Below, in pieces: positions 32,034 through 40,414 of a stretch of 40,414 nucleotides of DNA; position 1 is the first letter of the stretch, and each line of letters opens with the position of its first letter. The notes below the pieces were generated by a model. That model saw only the letters and a program-made list of their open reading frames with translations, did no database searches and was not told the DNA's origin. The position numbers and the translations under genes were made by a program. This DNA is from Acidobacteriota bacterium. GTDB lineage: Bacteria; Acidobacteriota; Terriglobia; Terriglobales; Acidobacteriaceae. Location of the stretch: assembly GCA_003010405.1 (NCBI GenBank), contig PJLO01000021.1, positions 1 through 40,414 on the forward strand, read 5' to 3'.

Positions 32034-34856
32034 TCAGTGAGCTCCGAACTCGGCACGTGACTGTTTATTGTCAAGAGTGAGCCGGATTGAGCGCAGAAGG
32101 GCATCAGCGGCATATGGCTTTTCGACCAATGTAAACGCTGCTACTTTGTCCAAATGAGAAATGGCTTCCTCCGTGTAACCAGAGAGAAACACGACAGCGA
32201 TTTCAGGACGCTGCTTTCTGATCTCGTCTGCCAACTGCGGACCACGCATCCGAGGCATCACGACGTCTGTCAAAAGTAAGTTGATAATGCCGTTGTACCG
32301 CGACGACTGCTCGAGTGCCGCAATGCCGTCTTCTGCTTCCAGAACACGGTAGCCGCTGCGCGTCAGGATAAGCTTGGTCATTTCCCTGAGAGCTGCGGAG
32401 TCTTCCACCAGAAGAATAGTCTCGCCGCCGCTGCTTCCAGGCTGTCCAATCGCGACAGGCTCCGCGGACTTCAGTGGCTCGGCGCTGAGTGGGAGATAGA
32501 TCTTAAATACGGTACCCACACCCACTTCGCTGTAGACCTGGATATCTCCCCCGGTATGCTTCACAATGCCATAGACGGTCGCCAAGCCGAGTCCCGTTCC
32601 CTTCCCTGCTTCCTTGGTCGTGAAGAACGGCTCAAAGATGTGCGCCACGGTTTCCGTGTCCATTCCCGAGCCTGTATCGCTGATCGCCAGCAGCGCATAA
32701 CGCCCAGTTTTCAGGGCCGGATGCTGTAGTACAAAGGCTTCGTCTGCTTCAACAGCCTTCACCTCAATGTTGAGCCGGCCGCCATTTGGCATTGCGTCTC
32801 CCGCATTTGCAACCAGGTTCAGCACCAATTGTTGTATCTGGCCTGGGTCGACTTTTACGGGACAGCTTTCATCGGAACATCGAACCCTGAGTTCAATATC
32901 ATCTCGCAACAGACGCCCGAGAATGGGAGAAAGCTTGAAGGCGACCTCCCGCAGGTCCATCACCTCCTGCGCCACGCTTTGCTTGCGGCTGAAGGCCAGC
33001 AGTTGTTTTGTGAGCGAGGCACCGGTCATCCCGGAATTCTTTATGTGCATCACGCTGTCCCGGAGTGGACTTTCCGGGGGCAATTCGGCAAGCAGCATGT
33101 CCGAGTAGCCAAGCATCACGTTCAGCAGCGTGTTGAAGTCGTGTGCCACGCCCCCTGCAAGACGACCGATCGCTTCCAGCTTCTGTGCCTCTTTTAACTG
33201 TTCCTCTGCCTTCTTTCTTTCCGTTACGTCCTGAACGATGGAAATTCGATAAAGCGGTGAGCCGGATGAATCGTGCACCAAGGAGGAATTGACGTTTACC
33301 CAAATCAGAGAGCCCCCAGGGATCGCACAGCGCTTCTCGAGCTCGATATGCGACAGGTCCCCCCCTTGCAACGCTTGAACCAACTCCGCCTCGCGCCTGT
33401 AGTCGTCCGGAGGGCTCAACTCCTGAACACTTATGCCGACCAGGTCGCGCTCCTGCCTGCCCAGCATTCGGCACATTGCCGGGTTTACTTCCAATATTTT
33501 TCCATCGAGCGAAATCTGGGCAATTCCGACTGCAACCTGCTCATAAATGGATTGAAATCGGGCCTCGCTTTCGCGCTGTGTCTCTTCCGCACGCTTGCGC
33601 TCTGTAATGTCTCTCAGAATGACGGTATACAGCTTCTGTCCACTCACCTGCACCTGTGCGGTAGTCGCCTCAATGGGGAACTGCTCCCCGTTAGATCTCA
33701 CTGCCGTAGCCGTGCAAGGAATGAGCCTCGAACGCGTGGAAGGGCCTTTCTCCCCAAAGTTACGAATGTGCTCAGCATATTTTTCGAAATGCTGCTGAGG
33801 GACAAAGCGATTGATCGTCGTTCCCAGGGCTTCCCAAGCCGGGCAACCAAACACATTCTCGGCAGCCTCATTGAAGACGACGATTTTCAGGTTATCGTCC
33901 AGGGTGATGATTGCATCCATTGCGGATCCAACCACGCTGGACAGGCGCTGAGTACTGAGCCGAAGTTCATTTTCGCTCTGCGCACGCTCGTGTTCCAGGC
34001 GGCTCAGCGAGGACGCAATATAAAGTACCAGGGGAACAAAGATCGCTGTTGGCGCAATGCCAAGGAGGAAGACCATCAAGGCAGGTCCATCGCTTCCGGC
34101 TTGGTGCAATCTGAACATCAGCAAGCTGACGCAAAATGGAACCAAGACCACAACAGGCAGGAATCGTCTGGCGACCGCGCCGCCCCGATCATGCCTCAGC
34201 ACAATCTCAGCCGCGCCGACGCTAGGTCGCACAAACATGGTTGCCCCGCACACGAGCAAAAAGCAAAACGGTGCAGGCAGTGAAACACCTGCAAACATCC
34301 AGTATTGATGTAGAGCATTCAGGTCGTATATGCCTCCCGTAACCGTTATGAACGAGAGGCCGGCAACAATCGAGGTCAGCAAGCCCGAAGGCGAGAAGCG
34401 TCCCAGTCTGCAATCAATCAGGAGAATCGCGGTGCCCAGCAGCGTCAGATTAAACGCAGTTCCAGGAGACATGTGGGCGGGATGCAAAGTACCGGAACTG
34501 GACAGGATGGGCAAGAAAATCTGATCGATGCCGATGTCAATCCCTGTCAGACGTTCGAAAGCCGTTAGCGCCCCAATCAGCGCAGCACAAAGAGCGCAGC
34601 CACGGGACACCGCACGTAACCACACCGAAGAGTTGTCCAGCAGGAGCAAAGAAACAGCCAAGAAAAGAAAACCCAAGGCTGTATTTGGCTTTGTCTGACC
34701 GAATGCAGAAATGATCCGCTTGAAGATCTCCGGCTCAACAATCCATCCCGCGATCACAGATACAGAGATACCCAGCACCGCATATGCCGGGAGCAGCACG
34801 CCGGAGCGGTGCTTCAGTGAACCTGAAGCCCCCCCATTATCTGTGAACATTCGCAA
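32034..34856 (-). CDS. Membrane-bound hybrid sensor histidine kinase with two PAS domains and a receiver
   Basis: The protein has 940 residues. About eight predicted membrane spans fill residues 20-280, possibly a MASE-like sensor. Two PAS domains follow (about 305-420 and 430-550). The HisKA domain shows GGVAHDFNTLLNVMLGYSD with the phospho-acceptor H572. The HATPase domain has the N box QLVLNLVANAGDAMPNGG, G1 ISDTGSGMD and G2 GKGTGLGLATVYG. A C-terminal receiver has the phospho-acceptor D864 (LLLTDVVMP) and the Lys of VEKPYA. The input is unknown. No cognate response regulator is adjacent, except a degenerate receiver at 37295. The next gene upstream on the same strand is an outer-membrane-like protein. 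Confidence 0.93.
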   Translation of the reverse strand: MRMFTDNGGASGSLKHRSGVLLPAYAVLGISVSVIAGWIVEPEIFKRIISAFGQTKPNTALGFLFLAVSLLLLDNSSVWLRAVSRGCALCAALIGALTAFERLTGIDIGIDQIFLPILSSSGTLHPAHMSPGTAFNLTLLGTAILLIDCRLGRFSPSGLLTSIVAGLSFITVTGGIYDLNALHQYWMFAGVSLPAPFCFLLVCGATMFVRPSVGAAEIVLRHDRGGAVARRFLPVVVLVPFCVSLLMFRLHQAGSDGPALMVFLLGIAPTAIFVPLVLYIASSLSRLEHERAQSENELRLSTQRLSSVVGSAMDAIITLDDNLKIVVFNEAAENVFGCPAWEALGTTINRFVPQQHFEKYAEHIRNFGEKGPSTRSRLIPCTATAVRSNGEQFPIEATTAQVQVSGQKLYTVILRDITERKRAEETQRESEARFQSIYEQVAVGIAQISLDGKILEVNPAMCRMLGRQERDLVGISVQELSPPDDYRREAELVQALQGGDLSHIELEKRCAIPGGSLIWVNVNSSLVHDSSGSPLYRISIVQDVTERKKAEEQLKEAQKLEAIGRLAGGVAHDFNTLLNVMLGYSDMLLAELPPESPLRDSVMHIKNSGMTGASLTKQLLAFSRKQSVAQEVMDLREVAFKLSPILGRLLRDDIELRVRCSDESCPVKVDPGQIQQLVLNLVANAGDAMPNGGRLNIEVKAVEADEAFVLQHPALKTGRYALLAISDTGSGMDTETVAHIFEPFFTTKEAGKGTGLGLATVYGIVKHTGGDIQVYSEVGVGTVFKIYLPLSAEPLKSAEPVAIGQPGSSGGETILLVEDSAALREMTKLILTRSGYRVLEAEDGIAALEQSSRYNGIINLLLTDVVMPRMRGPQLADEIRKQRPEIAVVFLSGYTEEAISHLDKVAAFTLVEKPYAADALLRSIRLTLDNKQSRAEFGAH

Positions 34857-35110
34857 TATAACCGCTCCCCCAAAAGCAGTCGCAGTGCCGCTTCAGCGAG
34901 TCCGAACATCTATGCACATATTATAGACTCTCGACCGTGAACCGCATTGCTAATTATGCAATTTGCAAGACTCGCCGACTGAAACGGAACAGAACTTCAC
35001 TACCACTTTTTTGACCTGCGACGCCCACATTTGAGCCTGGTTCAAATCTTCCGCTTTGGCAGCGTTGCCGGATACCAGGCTGGAATTGAAGCCTTGCATT
35101 TCCCGCATCT

Positions 35111-36685
35111 TCAAAATCGAAATACGTACGATGTGGAGAGCTGGAAGTTGCCTTGATTGACGTAATACTGTGGCGAGAGCAGACTGCCGATTTGCGACAT
35201 ATGTGGATCGGGATGATCTGACAGGTAACGCACCAGCGTGGCGCCAGCGTCCATCCGAATGGTACCTTTCCGGTGGGCATAGATCTCGACGATACCACCA
35301 AGATCGCACGCAAAGCGCGTCAGGTCTGCTGGCTTGCTGGAGCCCCACCCCGGCCAGGCATGCTCGTAGTAGATGAAGCCGGGGCGCAGTTTGGCAAACA
35401 GGCCCACGCGCTCCCAACGCTTACCCGCCTTTACGCCGAACTGCCCTTGCAACATTGATGCCGATCCCTTCTGGTTCGGCAGGAAAGTAACGCTGCTGTC
35501 GAAACCGATGCTTCGAGTGAAGTTATACCCGGCGATAAATCCGACGCCCGACAGACTTTCACGACAGCCTTTTGCACATTTGCTGGTGAGAACCGGCAGG
35601 TTGACATGCGTATACTGCAATCCGAATTCCCCACGAAAAAAGGAGCTGTTATCATCCTCTTCGACTTTCGTTGGTTTCTGGCGCCGTGCTACGAAGTAGT
35701 TGTTTTCCGGCGCGGGCAGCATCCAGGGGAACTTCCCGGCAAAGAGCGCCGCAAACGATCGGCTGGGCTCGAACGCGGTGCGGAGAATTCGTCCTCCCAC
35801 AATTGAGTGATTTCGGGCAACCGGAGTAACAATGTACCTGTCGATCATGTCTTCGGCCAGAATCCACCCCAAGCCCGCCACAGGCGTGATGATGAAATCC
35901 GTCCACCCCGTGTTATTAGTCGTGTTGGGATACTTGGGGTGTAAGCACGAGGAACGCGTCCCGCAGCCGGGGACATATGTGTAGCCGCCCTGATTTCCAA
36001 TTGCCGTTTCACTCAGAGGTCCGACTTCAAACTGCGTGGACCAGAAAGTCATCCACGCGAGCGCCCGCAGACGGCTTTTCCAGTACCCGTTGTGCAAGCT
36101 TATCGGAGCCCGGCTCTTCGGGTCGTTCTGCAAAAAGATTCGCCCATGAGCCGCTCCTCCCAGAGGATGTCCCACATCGTTCACAATGAAGTTGTCGCCA
36201 TCGCTCCAGCGATCCATGTGGTAGTCCGTGTACGAGACAAACCAATCGTGGAAAAACGGCTTGTGGGCTATTTGGTAGCGGATACCTGGGTCCATCGCTA
36301 CACGCCACGTTTGCAGGGCCAGCGTCATACCTACCGATTGCACAATCGCTTGCTTCCATTGAAATTTGTTCGCGTTGGCTGTTGCCGTAGTAGAAGGAAC
36401 AGAGATGAACGTGGGCAGCGGAGCGCGATCCCCCAGCGCAATTCTGCTAGCGTCGGGTGGCGGAGGCAGGGATCGTGGGACGTTTGCCGTGCTTACTGGA
36501 AGCCGTGCCCCGCTCCCAGCTAGCGAGTTTGTACAGGAGATCGCAACTGCTTCGGATGCCTGGGCGCTGGCCGACTCAGACTCTGGAACACCGCATTGCC
36601 CGAGCAGCCTTCCCGCCGCCAGCAAGATAAGGACCACTAAGTAGGAGACTCTGATCGGGCGACAATCTCTGCTTTGTGATGACAT
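35111..36685 (-). CDS. Predicted outer-membrane beta-barrel protein
   Basis: The protein has 524 residues from ATG 36685, preceded by AGGA and chosen over a longer frame because it gives a signal peptide (VSYLVVLILLAAGRLLGQC). A low-complexity Ser/Ala/Pro region (about 30-90) leads to the main domain. The second half alternates aromatic and polar residues (EFGLQYTHVNL, GVGFIAGYNFTRSIGFDSSV, LQGQFGVKAGKRW, PGFIYYEHAW), and the chain ends LSTSYVFRF with the terminal Phe used for barrel assembly. Cysteine pairs (GCGTRSSC and CAKGC) suggest disulfides outside the cytoplasm. Resembles acidobacterial proteins of unknown function. Confidence 0.7.
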   Translation of the reverse strand: MSSQSRDCRPIRVSYLVVLILLAAGRLLGQCGVPESESASAQASEAVAISCTNSLAGSGARLPVSTANVPRSLPPPPDASRIALGDRAPLPTFISVPSTTATANANKFQWKQAIVQSVGMTLALQTWRVAMDPGIRYQIAHKPFFHDWFVSYTDYHMDRWSDGDNFIVNDVGHPLGGAAHGRIFLQNDPKSRAPISLHNGYWKSRLRALAWMTFWSTQFEVGPLSETAIGNQGGYTYVPGCGTRSSCLHPKYPNTTNNTGWTDFIITPVAGLGWILAEDMIDRYIVTPVARNHSIVGGRILRTAFEPSRSFAALFAGKFPWMLPAPENNYFVARRQKPTKVEEDDNSSFFRGEFGLQYTHVNLPVLTSKCAKGCRESLSGVGFIAGYNFTRSIGFDSSVTFLPNQKGSASMLQGQFGVKAGKRWERVGLFAKLRPGFIYYEHAWPGWGSSKPADLTRFACDLGGIVEIYAHRKGTIRMDAGATLVRYLSDHPDPHMSQIGSLLSPQYYVNQGNFQLSTSYVFRF

Positions 36686-36967
36686 ATGCAAATCCTGGCT
36701 CGTCCTGTCTGGTCCACCCACGCCTTAACACTTTGGCCAGAACCAACTACAGTCATTCGACTAAGGAAATTCGGATCTAGTTTTCTGTTTTCAGGTCGCC
36801 AGTGTGTAAAGAAAGTCGAGATACTCTGAATGCACATGATGAGGAAGCATACACTGTTATGAAAGAGTGGCCTATTCAGGTTCTCTCCAAACGTTCTCTC
36901 ATTTCCCAAAAAGAATCGTTTGCACCCCGTCAGATTGCAGTAGAATAGGTTCGCTCGGAGGGATGGA

Positions 36968-37195
36968 TTGCCAAAGTTTGAGGAATGCCTGCAAAGGCTG
37001 GAAGCAATCGTCAAGGAAATGGAAAAAGGCGATCTGCCGTTAGAGCAATCACTGAAGCTGTTTGAAGAGGGCGTTGCACTCTCGAGTTCTTGCCGAAAGG
37101 AACTGGAAGAAGCCGAAGGCAAGATCGAGATACTCACGAAGCAGAACGGAAAATTGCACCCCGAAGCATTCGGTGATCGCTCCGATAGCGATTAG
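36968..37195 (+). CDS. xseB: Exodeoxyribonuclease VII small subunit
   Basis: The protein has 75 residues from TTG 36968, with GGAGGGA about six bases upstream; the nearby ATG at 36963 is in another frame. The family pattern is complete: KFEECLQRLEAIVKEMEKGDLPLEQSLKLFEEGVAL, then CRKELEEAEGKIEIL. These two long helices bind the XseA catalytic subunit of the single-strand-specific exonuclease. xseA is not in the window. The usual isoprenoid-synthase neighbours are also absent. Confidence 0.93.
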   Translation: MPKFEECLQRLEAIVKEMEKGDLPLEQSLKLFEEGVALSSSCRKELEEAEGKIEILTKQNGKLHPEAFGDRSDSD

Positions 37196-37252
37196 ACAAT
37201 TCTGAACCATCCTCAACTAACTCTGGCAAGACAAATAGGAATTGCTTTCCAT

Positions 37253-37274
37253 CGCCACCCCGAACGGGATGGCG
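37253..37274 (+). terminator. Hairpin between xseB and the receiver gene
   Basis: CGCCACCCCG and CGGGATGGCG pair with one C-A mismatch around a short loop. It is followed by GTTTCAGT, not a strong T-tract, so it may be a weak terminator or a leader structure of the receiver gene that starts about 20 bases on. Confidence 0.35.
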
Positions 37275-37294
37275 GTTTCAGTAACGGAGAGAAA

Positions 37295-37666
37295 ATGCCG
37301 TCACCTACCGTTGTAATTGCACAAAACGATCCCGACGTCGCTCAGGAACTAGCAAACGACCTTCATGCGCATTTTGCGCGGATTGTCATGGCTAGCGGCG
37401 TGGCGGAATTGCGTGCGTTGTTGCTGCGTCACGAAGCACGACTGGCAGTGCTTGATGTGGACCTCATAGACATCGACGAAATACGTGAACTCGCAAACAC
37501 TTTTTACGACCTTACTATCGTATGCACCCATCGCTCGCCTGATGAGCGTATGTGGATGGCCGCGCTGAACGCTGGAGCGGCGGAGTTCTGTCTCGCGGAC
37601 GATATTCGCTCGATTCTGAAGGCTTCACGAAAAGCAGAGAAGCACCGCATGGAGATTGCCGCCTAG
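37295..37666 (+). CDS. Degenerate single-domain receiver (CheY-like) protein
   Basis: The protein has 123 residues, one receiver fold. The acidic pocket is partly kept (NDPD at 11-14) and the phospho-site region reads AVLDVDLIDIDEI, with D54 or D56 as candidate acceptor. THRSPDE supplies a Thr-like switch residue. The invariant Lys of the usual KP motif is missing: the last strand reads EFCLADDIRS instead of xxLxKPxx. Phosphorylation chemistry may be impaired, so it could act as an adaptor or atypical receiver. No output domain is attached. It follows xseB by 100 bases. Confidence 0.75.
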   Translation: MPSPTVVIAQNDPDVAQELANDLHAHFARIVMASGVAELRALLLRHEARLAVLDVDLIDIDEIRELANTFYDLTIVCTHRSPDERMWMAALNAGAAEFCLADDIRSILKASRKAEKHRMEIAA

Positions 37667-38057
37667 GCTCGAATTAACCCACTTTTTCGCTGCATTGTTC
37701 TGCCGCAGTGCAGCGATCCCTGATCCCGTTCGGAGGGAGTGCGCCATCGAACGCCGTGTCATTTTTAGCTCCGGAAACCAGATTCACAACTTTCAAATAA
37801 GATAAGAATTGACCGGGACCGAGTGCCGTCCGTCGACGCAAGCAGCACGTGCATGGCTGCGCAGGAAAGCAAAGCCCGCAAAACTGGCCTAGCGTGGCGA
37901 CTGGTCTTAGCCCTTCCTGCCGTCACCCTGGTTTCAAATCCACTCTGAGCACTTCCGTTCACCGAAAATATCTACTCGCGACCTTCTCGATTCAAATTGC
38001 CTGATCGTTGCCACCCAGAACCTTGGCGCATCATCAAACGATCAATTGATTCATTGA
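37667..38057. other. Intergenic region before the ArsR-rhodanese operon
   Basis: About 390 bases. The only long frame is 65 residues on the minus strand, without start signals or resemblance. No terminator with a T-tract and no RNA gene was recognised. The right end carries the putative ArsR operator, and the promoter of the following operon should lie between about 37960 and 38040. Confidence 0.45.
38041..38057. promoter_or_regulatory. Putative operator of the ArsR-rhodanese regulator
   Basis: ATCAATTGAT is a perfect 10-bp palindrome, and TCAAT with ATTGA forms a wider inverted repeat with a 6-base spacer immediately before the start codon. ArsR-family repressors commonly bind such AT-rich inverted repeats at their own promoters. 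Confidence 0.5.
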
Positions 38058-38768
38058 ATGTCTTCTTCATTCACAAAGCGGGATTTTAAGGACGCCGCCT
38101 ACGGCCAAATGGCTCGCCTCGGCAAGGCTCTCGCTAGTCCCAAGCGTCTGGAATTGCTGGAACTGCTGTGTCAGGCCGGGCGTTCCGTGGAGGCATTAGC
38201 TGTCGAAACCGGGATGACCCTGGCCAACACCTCGCAGCATCTGCAAGTCCTTCAGACAGCACGGCTGGTGGAGACGTCAAAGAACGGCCGCTACGTGGAA
38301 TATCGGCTCGCCGATACCTTGGTCTCCAACTTCTTCAGATCTTTCCGCTTGCTCGCTGAGAACCGACTGGCAGAGATCGAGCAGATTCGCAGGCGCTTTT
38401 TCAATGAAGAGGGAGAGCTCGATCCGATTGATCGCGAGACTCTCCTAGAGCGCCTGCAACAAAGAAAAGCCATTCTGATCGACGTTCGGCCCGCCAATGA
38501 ATACGCAGCTGCGCACATTCCAGGCGCTCTACAAATTCCTTTGGAGCAGCTGAAGAAGCGCCTTTCAGAGCTGCCGCGCAACAAGGAGATTGTTGCTTAC
38601 TGCCGTGGGCCTTTCTGCGTGCTGGCCAAAGAGGCTGTTGACCTGCTGCGCGCGCACGGCTTTCGGGCGGCGCGGCTGGAAGACGGCGTCCCGGATTGGT
38701 TCGCTCAGGGTTTTCCGATCGCCACAGGTGACGAGCCGGTTCGCAAGCACGTAAGCCGCGCTCAATGA
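38058..38768 (+). CDS. ArsR-family regulator fused to a rhodanese domain
   Basis: The protein has 236 residues. Residues about 10-110 form an ArsR winged helix (ALASPKRLELLELLCQAGRS, then MTLANTSQHLQVLQTARLVETSKNGRYVEYRL). Residues about 125-225 form a rhodanese domain: ILIDVRPANEYAAAHIPGA, then the active-site loop CRGPFC after VAY. The catalytic Cys can carry a persulfide. One Cys (LLCQAG) lies at the position used for persulfide sensing in SqrR/BigR-type regulators; the second sensing Cys of those proteins is not obvious in the HTH part. The fusion suggests a regulator that senses or relays sulfane sulfur. It is followed after 16 bases by a persulfide dioxygenase-like gene. Confidence 0.9.
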   Translation: MSSSFTKRDFKDAAYGQMARLGKALASPKRLELLELLCQAGRSVEALAVETGMTLANTSQHLQVLQTARLVETSKNGRYVEYRLADTLVSNFFRSFRLLAENRLAEIEQIRRRFFNEEGELDPIDRETLLERLQQRKAILIDVRPANEYAAAHIPGALQIPLEQLKKRLSELPRNKEIVAYCRGPFCVLAKEAVDLLRAHGFRAARLEDGVPDWFAQGFPIATGDEPVRKHVSRAQ

Positions 38769-38784
38769 TTATCGAGGTGTACTG

Positions 38785-39522
38785 ATGATTTTTCGTCAAC
38801 TCCTGCATACTCAGCCGGTCGTTGCGGCGTCCTACATCTTTGGCTGCGGAAGTAAGCACGTGGCTGCCGTGTGCGACCCGCTCGAACAGATTGAGCCATA
38901 TCTACGGATCTCGAACGAGACCGGTATGCAAATCCGCTACGCTATTGATACCCACGTTCATGCCGACCACATCTCCGGCGGACGCAAGCTGGCCGAAGCC
39001 ACTGGCGCCGAGTACGTGCTGCACAAGAGTGCGAACGCACAATTTCCATTTCACGGCGTTTCCGAGAACGATGAGTTGGAATTGGGCAACGTCCGCATTC
39101 GCGTGTTGTACACACCTGGGCATACACCCGAGCACATTGCGCTGGTAGTTACGGACACAACTCGCGGCCCGGAGCCGTGGTTCGTGCTATCCGGCCATAC
39201 GCTCATGGTTGGCGATCTTGGCCGAACGGAATTGGCCTCCAACGCCGAAGAAGGCGCACGCGCGCTTTTCGAGACTATTCAGAAACTCAAAAGACTTCCC
39301 GACCATATCGAGGTTCTGCCCGGGGCTTTCTCCGGCTCGGTGTGTGGCCGCTCCTTGAGCGGAAAACCGATGTCTACGATTGGGTTTGAGCGCCGATTCA
39401 ATAAAGCTTTTCAAATCGACGACAGAGATGAGTTCGTCCGATACATGTTGCAAGACATCCCAACTCCGCCGACCAATGCGGCCGCGATTAGAGCCATCAA
39501 TCTGGGATCACGGGAAGGCTGA
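38785..39522 (+). CDS. Persulfide dioxygenase-like metallo-beta-lactamase-fold protein
   Basis: The protein has 245 residues with GAGGTG before the ATG. Metal ligands seen are THVHADHISGG (His and Asp of motif 1), GHTPEHIAL and VGDLGRTEL (the bridging Asp). The family signature CGRSLSGKPMSTIGFERRFN identifies the ETHE1/bacterial PDO type, which oxidises glutathione persulfide to sulfite using Fe(II). In place of the common PAHFSGSVCG this protein has PGAFSGSVCG, so the second-site His is missing. Iron in known ETHE1 enzymes is held by the other residues, so activity is still likely. It forms an operon with the upstream regulator. Confidence 0.88.
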   Translation: MIFRQLLHTQPVVAASYIFGCGSKHVAAVCDPLEQIEPYLRISNETGMQIRYAIDTHVHADHISGGRKLAEATGAEYVLHKSANAQFPFHGVSENDELELGNVRIRVLYTPGHTPEHIALVVTDTTRGPEPWFVLSGHTLMVGDLGRTELASNAEEGARALFETIQKLKRLPDHIEVLPGAFSGSVCGRSLSGKPMSTIGFERRFNKAFQIDDRDEFVRYMLQDIPTPPTNAAAIRAINLGSREG

Positions 39523-39556
39523 CGAAGTTTCTCCGTTCAGAGGTGGAGGCATTGTC

Positions 39557-40381
39557 GTGAACGACGAAAATGGAAACATCCACTTAGGTTTGCGCGAGAA
39601 CCTGGGACAGTTTTCTCTGCTCGTTCTCATCAACATCTTTGTCGGAATGATGGTGGGGCTTGAGAGGACGGTCGTGCCGCTGATCGGAGAAAGGGAGTTC
39701 GGGCTGGTTTCAAAAACAGCAATCGTCTCCTTCATTGTCAGCTTCGGCATCACGAAAGCCATCTGCAACCTGTTTGCAGCACACATCTCGGAGACCACCG
39801 GCCGCAAGAAGGTGCTTGTACTCGGCTGGTTAATCGGCCTTCCCGTTCCCTTCATCATTATCTTTGCCAACCACTGGTTCTGGTTCGACTTCGCAAATGT
39901 TCTCCTTGGCATCAACCAGGCCTTGTGCTGGTCGATGACAGTCATTATGAAGGTTGATCTGGTGGGACCGAAAAGAAGAGGCCTGGCCCTCGGGCTCAAC
40001 GAGTTTGCCGGCTACTTTGCGGTAGGGTTTACGGCCTGGCTCACCGGCTACATCGCCTCCGTGTATTCACTGCGTCCACAGCCGTTCTACCTGGGAATTG
40101 GTGTAGCAATCACCGGATTACTGCTCTCGACCTTTTTTGCAAAGGAAACCATCTACCACGCCAGGCTGGAAGCAAGGCATCATCAGCCGCCTCCAAATCT
40201 GACGACACCTGACAGCAACAACTCCTCCGCGCCTCGCCGCCCCGCCCTCCGGGAGATATTCGCACTAGCCTCCTGGAAAGATCGCGAGCTGTTCTCCTGC
40301 AGTCAGGCAGGACTTGTGAACAACCTTAATGACGGCATGTCCTGGGGAATCTATCCGCTACGAATATCCTGGTGCCGATGA
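39557..40381 (+). pseudogene. MFS transporter, 5' part, frame broken near the window end
   Basis: The frame has 274 residues from GTG 39557, with AGGTGGAGG just upstream; it begins 34 bases after the dioxygenase stop. Six to seven membrane spans are visible, with the MFS loop ISETTGRKKVLVLGW (the motif A-like RxGR/K turn) and GPKRRGLALGLNEFAGY in the fifth-sixth span region. A normal MFS protein would be about 400 residues. After NNLNDGMSWGIYPL the sequence changes to RISWCR and stops, which suggests a frameshift, insertion or recombination at about 40355. The remaining 33 bases cannot show which. Substrate unknown; the sulfur operon suggests export of a sulfur compound. Confidence 0.65.
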
Positions 40382-40414
40382 ATCGCCAGGAAGGAAATAC
40401 CCTTCCGGTGAGCG

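Noticed and set aside
33273..34283. 336-residue plus-strand frame opposite the histidine kinase
   Set aside because: Antisense to well-defined PAS domains and membrane spans of the kinase.
37765..37962. 65-residue minus-strand frame
   Set aside because: No ribosome site, no resemblance, in an otherwise non-coding gap.

Overview
The window looks like chromosomal DNA of an Acidobacteriota member (Terriglobia-like). This rests on moderate GC content, the style of the housekeeping genes, a perfect CIRCE element before groESL, and families of short dispersed non-coding repeats. It is an inference from sequence character, not from a database match. Most neighbouring genes are translationally coupled through ATGA, GTGA or TAATG overlaps, and several use TTG or GTG starts behind good Shine-Dalgarno sequences.

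Positions 1-15080 look like an accessory island ending at a tRNA-Arg(CCT) gene. The first 80 bases appear to be the end of an IS21-like insertion sequence that cuts a Sel1-repeat gene. After a gene-poor stretch with three copies of a dispersed repeat comes a minus-strand defence-like operon. In order of transcription it holds an HsdM N-terminal scar, an MmeI/type IIG-like DNA adenine methyltransferase, a PLD-family nuclease, an SF2 helicase, a GIY-YIG nuclease and a uracil-DNA-glycosylase-like protein. Next to it, on the plus strand, is the core of an integrative element: AlpA-like HTH protein, a small ORF, HTH protein, prim-pol/SF3 helicase, second excisionase-like protein, small basic protein and tyrosine integrase. 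The integrase lies against the 3' end of the tRNA. No second attachment site was seen, so the left boundary is probably outside the window.

Positions 16197-22580 encode a compact group 4 (energy-converting, membrane-bound) [NiFe] hydrogenase. It consists of a 1012-residue fusion of two antiporter-like modules, the small subunit, a NuoH-like membrane subunit, a 2x[4Fe-4S] NuoI-like protein, a NuoC-like protein and the catalytic large subunit. The large subunit keeps both CxxC motifs and stops exactly after the last one, so it has no C-terminal maturation peptide. No hyp genes, formate dehydrogenase or CO dehydrogenase are present here.

Positions 22650-37670 are mostly housekeeping genes: UPF0173 hydrolase, lysA, nadK, tlyA, a degenerate E1-like protein, groES-groEL under CIRCE control, a methyltransferase, a large hybrid histidine kinase, a predicted outer-membrane barrel protein, xseB and a degenerate receiver protein. 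A pair of 86-87 bp repeat units containing TTTCCACA motifs lies between tlyA and the E1-like gene.

The right end (38041-40414) is a sulfide/persulfide-type operon: an ArsR-rhodanese fusion regulator, a persulfide dioxygenase-like metallohydrolase and an MFS transporter whose frame breaks about 30 bases before the window ends.

The most promising regions for new biology are the defence-like operon (especially its glycosylase-like last gene) and the minimal hydrogenase with its antiporter fusion.
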